Assembly (NCBI GenBank): GCA_002163975.1
Contig: CP019636.1
Location: 5,459,501-5,523,500, forward strand
From: Nostocales cyanobacterium HT-58-2
GTDB lineage: Bacteria; Cyanobacteriota; Cyanobacteriia; Cyanobacteriales; Nostocaceae
Reading direction: 5' to 3'
DNA: 64,000 nt
Part shown: piece by piece, positions 61,801 to 64,000 of the stretch
Position numbering within the stretch: position 1 is the stretch's first letter
Layout: each line of letters begins with the position of its first letter
Position numbers and translations under genes: made by a program
The notes under the pieces: generated by a model
Told to the model about the DNA's origin: nothing
The model's database searches: none
The model's input: the letters and a program-made list of their open reading frames with translations, nothing else

Positions 61801-62506
61801 CCCAGCAGGTGATTTTGGTTCATTAGTAAATGACCGCGTGGTTGATAGTAACTGGGAATCTGGCGATGAGTTGGGGGATACTTGGCAAGGTCGCAATGTG
61901 TTTAGCTATGGTAGACAAGATAAAGGTCAAGCTAGACCCGAAGTGCTGACTCAGCTGTTAAAAAGCACAGGGCGTATTGTCCAAGAAATTGACTCGGTGG
62001 AATACGGGTTAACTGATATTCAAGAATACTACGCCAATACTGGTGGGTTGAAAAAAGCAGCGGAAAAACAACGTGGTAAAAAAGTGACTACCAGCTTTGT
62101 GGAAAGTTTTTCTAAAGATACAACCCCGCGCAATTTAGATGATTTGCTGCGGATGGAATATCGCACCAAGTTGCTCAATCCCAAATGGGCACAAGCTATG
62201 GCAAATCAAGGTTCTGGCGGTGCTTACGAAATTTCCCAGCGCATGACGGCGTTAATTGGCTGGGGCGGAACTGCGGATTTTGCTGATAATTGGGTCTATG
62301 ACCAAACTGCGGATACTTATGCTTTAGATGCAGAGATGGCAGAGAAATTGCGGAAGGCGAATCCGGAGGCTTTTCGTAATATCGTGGGGCGGATGTTAGA
62401 AGCGCATGGGCGTGGTTTTTGGCAAGCCAGTGAGGACAAGTTACAGAAGTTACGCGAGTTGTATGAGTTGACGGATGAGGAATTAGAAGGGGTAACAGTT
62501 ACTTAA
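58823..62506 (+). CDS. chlH: Magnesium chelatase H subunit, shorter ChlH/BchH-type paralogue
   Basis: A 1227-residue large subunit of the chelatase that inserts Mg into protoporphyrin IX. The sequence starts RIILIAGFESFNADLYRKAAFLA and runs through IPIRLVFESALELMSLTKLGAFAIG, VSTIGFPLVGGPAGSMEAGRQ, AVVHFGMHGTVEWLPGSPLG, GYGVLISHNVPPYGRAGLYKEL, PTGRNIHALDPYRMPSAAAYERG and AVLLWGLDAIKTKGESLG, all CobN/ChlH-family blocks. It is about 100 residues shorter than the main cyanobacterial ChlH, as I recall it, and its N-terminus differs, so it appears to be the second type found in Nostocales. No chlI or chlD is nearby. Confidence 0.88.
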   Translation: MKRIILIAGFESFNADLYRKAAFLATSRVSELDIRVFSDRDINSKPTEVEAALKDADVFFGSLLFDYDQVLWLRDRIAHIPIRLVFESALELMSLTKLGAFAIGDKPKGMPKPVKFILDKFTGGREEDRLAGYISFLKIGPKLLKFVPVQKVQDLRNWLIIYSYWNAGGPENVAALFWTLAEKYLSLKVGDIPPAVETPNIGLLHPDYLGYFESPQAYLEWYQQKNTKELINSKLEASSSSPIVGILLYRKHVITKQPYIPQLIRRFEEAGLIPLPIFINGVEGHVAVRDWMTTEYETQQRQQGDVEIPSLSSEAVKVDAIVSTIGFPLVGGPAGSMEAGRQVDVAKRILTAKNVPYIVAAPLLIQDISSWTRQGIGGLQSVVLYALPELDGAIDTVPLGGLVGENIYLVPERVQRLIGRVKSWIHLRQKPASERKIAIILYGFPPGYGAVGTAALLNVPRSLLNFLQALKNQGYAVGDLPEDGEELICQVKEADDLIWEDGKNFPSSPSVNVRTLEKWLGYLRTSRIEKQWKSLTGTGIKTYGDEFHIGGVQLGNVWIGVQPPLGLQGDPMRLMFERDLTPHPQYAAFYKWLQNEFQADAVVHFGMHGTVEWLPGSPLGNTGYSWSDILLGDLPNLYIYAANNPSESILAKRRGYGVLISHNVPPYGRAGLYKELVALRDLISEYREDPEKNYPLKEAICKKIADTGLDADCPFEDAKRLGIAFTPENIRMFSAHAFDDYLVKLYEYLQVLENRLFSSGLHILGEVPGEEELASYLEAYFGNEPHREEEEEKLVRELLMQTSDELTNLLRGLNGEYIPPAPGGDLLRDGPGVLPTGRNIHALDPYRMPSAAAYERGREIGRKIIAQHLQEHETYPETVAVLLWGLDAIKTKGESLGILLELVGAEPVKEGTGRIVRYELKPLAEVGHPRIDVLANLSGIFRDSFVNIIELLDDLFQRAAEADEPEDQNFIRKHALALKAQGVENVSARLFSNPAGDFGSLVNDRVVDSNWESGDELGDTWQGRNVFSYGRQDKGQARPEVLTQLLKSTGRIVQEIDSVEYGLTDIQEYYANTGGLKKAAEKQRGKKVTTSFVESFSKDTTPRNLDDLLRMEYRTKLLNPKWAQAMANQGSGGAYEISQRMTALIGWGGTADFADNWVYDQTADTYALDAEMAEKLRKANPEAFRNIVGRMLEAHGRGFWQASEDKLQKLRELYELTDEELEGVTVT

Positions 62507-62547
62507 AGGTATTGCGCAAGTAAGTAATGCCACGTGAATCAATGTGG

Positions 62548-62609
62548 GATGCGTTAGCCAAGCGTAACCCATGCTGTTGGAGGAATGGATGTATTAAGCG
62601 TAACGCATC
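62548..62609. repeat. Inverted repeat downstream of the ChlH gene
   Basis: GATGCGTTA (62548-62556) and TAACGCATC (62601-62609) flank AGCGTAACCC and TAAGCG words. It resembles the GATGCGTTA-type dispersed palindromes of filamentous cyanobacteria. Confidence 0.55.
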
Positions 62610-62779
62610 TTACAAACAATCCTGCCTACTTAGAAAATAATTGGGTTCTGTCCGGATGGTATGTTACGAAAATGTAAAAATAGAGACATATATGAGAAGT
62701 TAAAGCTATACTCTGAATGGTCTAATATGTCTAAATAATTACCTGACAAATCCAGTGATTCCCGTAAAAAACTATAGAA

Positions 62780-63520
62780 ATGGAAAATCTCTCTACTCAT
62801 CTTGAGGATGTTTGGCGCAAGCTATGGCAAGTTTTTGGCTCTTATGAATCTTGTATATCTAACCCAGCCAAGTGCAAAGATATACAAAGTAGGCTCTTAC
62901 ACTTCAACGATAGTCATTTAGCTGAACCCGATTATATTGATGATGTTATCCAAGCCTTATCAAGAGGATTTTATCTAATTAAATCTGGGTTAGAATGGCA
63001 AAAACCTGCTGCTGGTCACAACTCAATTGAAGAACCCAATGATACACATAAGGCACGTGGTATTCAGTGGAGACTTGTGATGGTATACGGTGGATTTGAA
63101 ACGATTACAAAGACGTTATTATTTCATACTCATAGAGGTGGTTTGAAACAAGAAGCTATTCAAGAGTTTACAAATAAATGTCATCTTCAAAACTATAATC
63201 TATTAAACTCACCAGATACAACAAGAGTCAATCTTGAAAAATGGTTTCATAAAGCATCATCTGAAAAAAAGAGTGCAATTGCTGATTTCCTCAGTCTTGA
63301 CAGTGGAGATAAAACCATAATCGAAAAATGGATTATTCAATCGACTCCTGTTTCTACCTGGGTTGATGCTGTAAAACTTGCTAAAGCTATTCGGAATGCT
63401 ACTGCTCATGGTGCGCTTTCAGCAAGTAAAGTTAAACAATGGGGACTACAAAAGCCACTGCTAACTTTAGCCGATAATCTCGGAGAAATAGCTGTGGCTG
63501 CTATGCAGAAGTTGATCTAG
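62780..63520 (+). CDS. HEPN-like protein with RNATAH motif
   Basis: A 246-residue, all-helical soluble protein. The C-terminal segment VKLAKAIRNATAHGALSASKVKQW has the Rx4H motif (R-NATA-H) that marks HEPN RNase domains of toxin and defence systems. The N-terminal part (EDVWRKLWQVFGSYESC) and the middle (RLVMVYGGFETITKTLLFHT) show no other motif. Whether it cleaves RNA is unknown. No antitoxin (MNT-type) gene adjoins it within this window. A single motif cannot settle the family; a profile search would. Confidence 0.5.
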   Translation: MENLSTHLEDVWRKLWQVFGSYESCISNPAKCKDIQSRLLHFNDSHLAEPDYIDDVIQALSRGFYLIKSGLEWQKPAAGHNSIEEPNDTHKARGIQWRLVMVYGGFETITKTLLFHTHRGGLKQEAIQEFTNKCHLQNYNLLNSPDTTRVNLEKWFHKASSEKKSAIADFLSLDSGDKTIIEKWIIQSTPVSTWVDAVKLAKAIRNATAHGALSASKVKQWGLQKPLLTLADNLGEIAVAAMQKLI

Positions 63521-63673
63521 CTCTTGAATGAGCAGACCATTCCTCAAATAAAGTCAAATTGTTAGCAGAATGTAGTCTTGATAGTGAATGGGAAAGGCAA
63601 ATACCTTATACCAATTTGAAAAAAGAATGCGACAGATACACACTCCAAAACCTGGCTATATCTGGCTTTCTTA

Positions 63674-63701
63674 ATTTTGAATTTTGAATTTTGAATTTTG
63701 A
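63674..63701. repeat. Short tandem repeat ATTTTGA x4
   Basis: Four perfect ATTTTGA heptamers, at 63674-63701, in the gap before the SGNH gene. Such heptanucleotide repeats are typical of heterocyst-forming cyanobacteria. Confidence 0.85.
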
Positions 63702-63745
63702 ATTGGTATTACCTGCCCCTATAAAATACACTACCCCATTAGCCA

Positions 63746-64000
63746 TTATCCTAGTTGCGTGATCGGTTCCCAATTCAACACATCTTGCAGTAAGGCTTGG
63801 TAGCCCTGGTCATTAGGATGCAAACCATCAGAGGAAAGATGCGATCGCACCCAATTTTCACCTCTTCTCAACCAAAGGTCAAAAACATCTAGATAAGGAA
63901 TCTGACGTGCTGCACAAGCTCGCTTAGTCGCTTCCTTATAGTCGTACTGATCGGCATGATTGTAATAAAAACAGTTCAGGAAAGGCATCTTACTTTCATC
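63746..64000 (-). CDS. SGNH/GDSL-type hydrolase, C-terminal part (cut by window edge)
   Basis: The frame is open through the right edge, so the ATG at 63988 need not be the start. The visible 85 residues end in LSSDGLHPNDQGYQALLQDVL, the block V of SGNH esterases that carries the catalytic Asp (D in SDGLHPND) and His (LHPND). Preceding it, YKEATKRACAARQIPYLDVFDLW fits the helix and strand before block V. The N-terminal Ser-Gly-Asn blocks lie outside the window. Substrate unknown. Confidence 0.75.
   Translation of the reverse strand, partial: DESKMPFLNCFYYNHADQYDYKEATKRACAARQIPYLDVFDLWLRRGENWVRSHLSSDGLHPNDQGYQALLQDVLNWEPITQLG

Overview
The window comes from a filamentous, probably hormogonium- and heterocyst-forming cyanobacterium (Nostocales-like; genus not determinable from the sequence alone). 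Evidence: photosystem I subunit PsaD, a ChlH/BchH-type Mg-chelatase large subunit, carotenoid isomerase CrtH, many GCGATCGC (HIP1) octamers, short tandem heptanucleotide and palindromic interspersed repeats, and families largely confined to cyanobacteria (DUF928, DUF1822, DUF1802, CHAT-TPR proteins, TPS-type haemagglutinin-domain exoproteins, WcaF/HpsU-like acetyltransferase). About 45 protein genes are supported. I found no tRNA, rRNA, CRISPR array or intact insertion sequence; one decayed tnpB end and one frameshifted Uma2 gene are present.

Layout. 1-8.4 kb: a surface/caspase-like module made of a DUF928 gene (cut by the left edge), a secreted haemagglutinin-repeat protein, and, converging on it, a three-gene minus-strand unit (helix-turn-helix-like 474-aa protein, DUF1822 protein, TPR-CHAT protein). 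9.1-10.4 kb: lipoprotein plus coiled-coil protein pair. 10.4-30.1 kb: mostly housekeeping and metabolism (crtH, upp, yggT, aroE, two alpha/beta hydrolases, aldo/keto reductase, gamma-glutamyltransferase, CAP lipoprotein, KMO-like monooxygenase, exopolysaccharide glycosyltransferases with an acetyltransferase, cobU), interrupted by a perfect 159-bp tandem duplication.

30.1-44.4 kb is the most interesting accessory region. Four tandem genes encode short double-glycine-leader peptides, followed by a fifth, divergent one, then a C39-peptidase ABC exporter and an HlyD adaptor. Next come a degenerate sensor, a LuxR-type response regulator, a CHASE2 histidine kinase, another DUF928 protein and, convergent to these, a second TPR-CHAT protein. 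Each of the four peptide genes is followed by the same folded intergenic element, whose stems differ between copies by paired changes, so this looks like a real RNA structure. My working reading is a peptide secretion system under two-component control, next to a CHAT/DUF928 module that recurs at the left end of the window.

44.8-64 kb: RNase Z, a Wzc-like tyrosine-kinase protein for polysaccharide export, a sigma-like regulator, a Zur-like Fur protein divergent from purS-purQ, the broken Uma2 gene, trpE, psaD, a DICT-GAF histidine kinase, the tnpB remnant, a cell-wall amidase, a second-type ChlH/BchH protein, a protein with a HEPN-like RNATAH motif, and the C-terminal end of an SGNH hydrolase running off the right edge.
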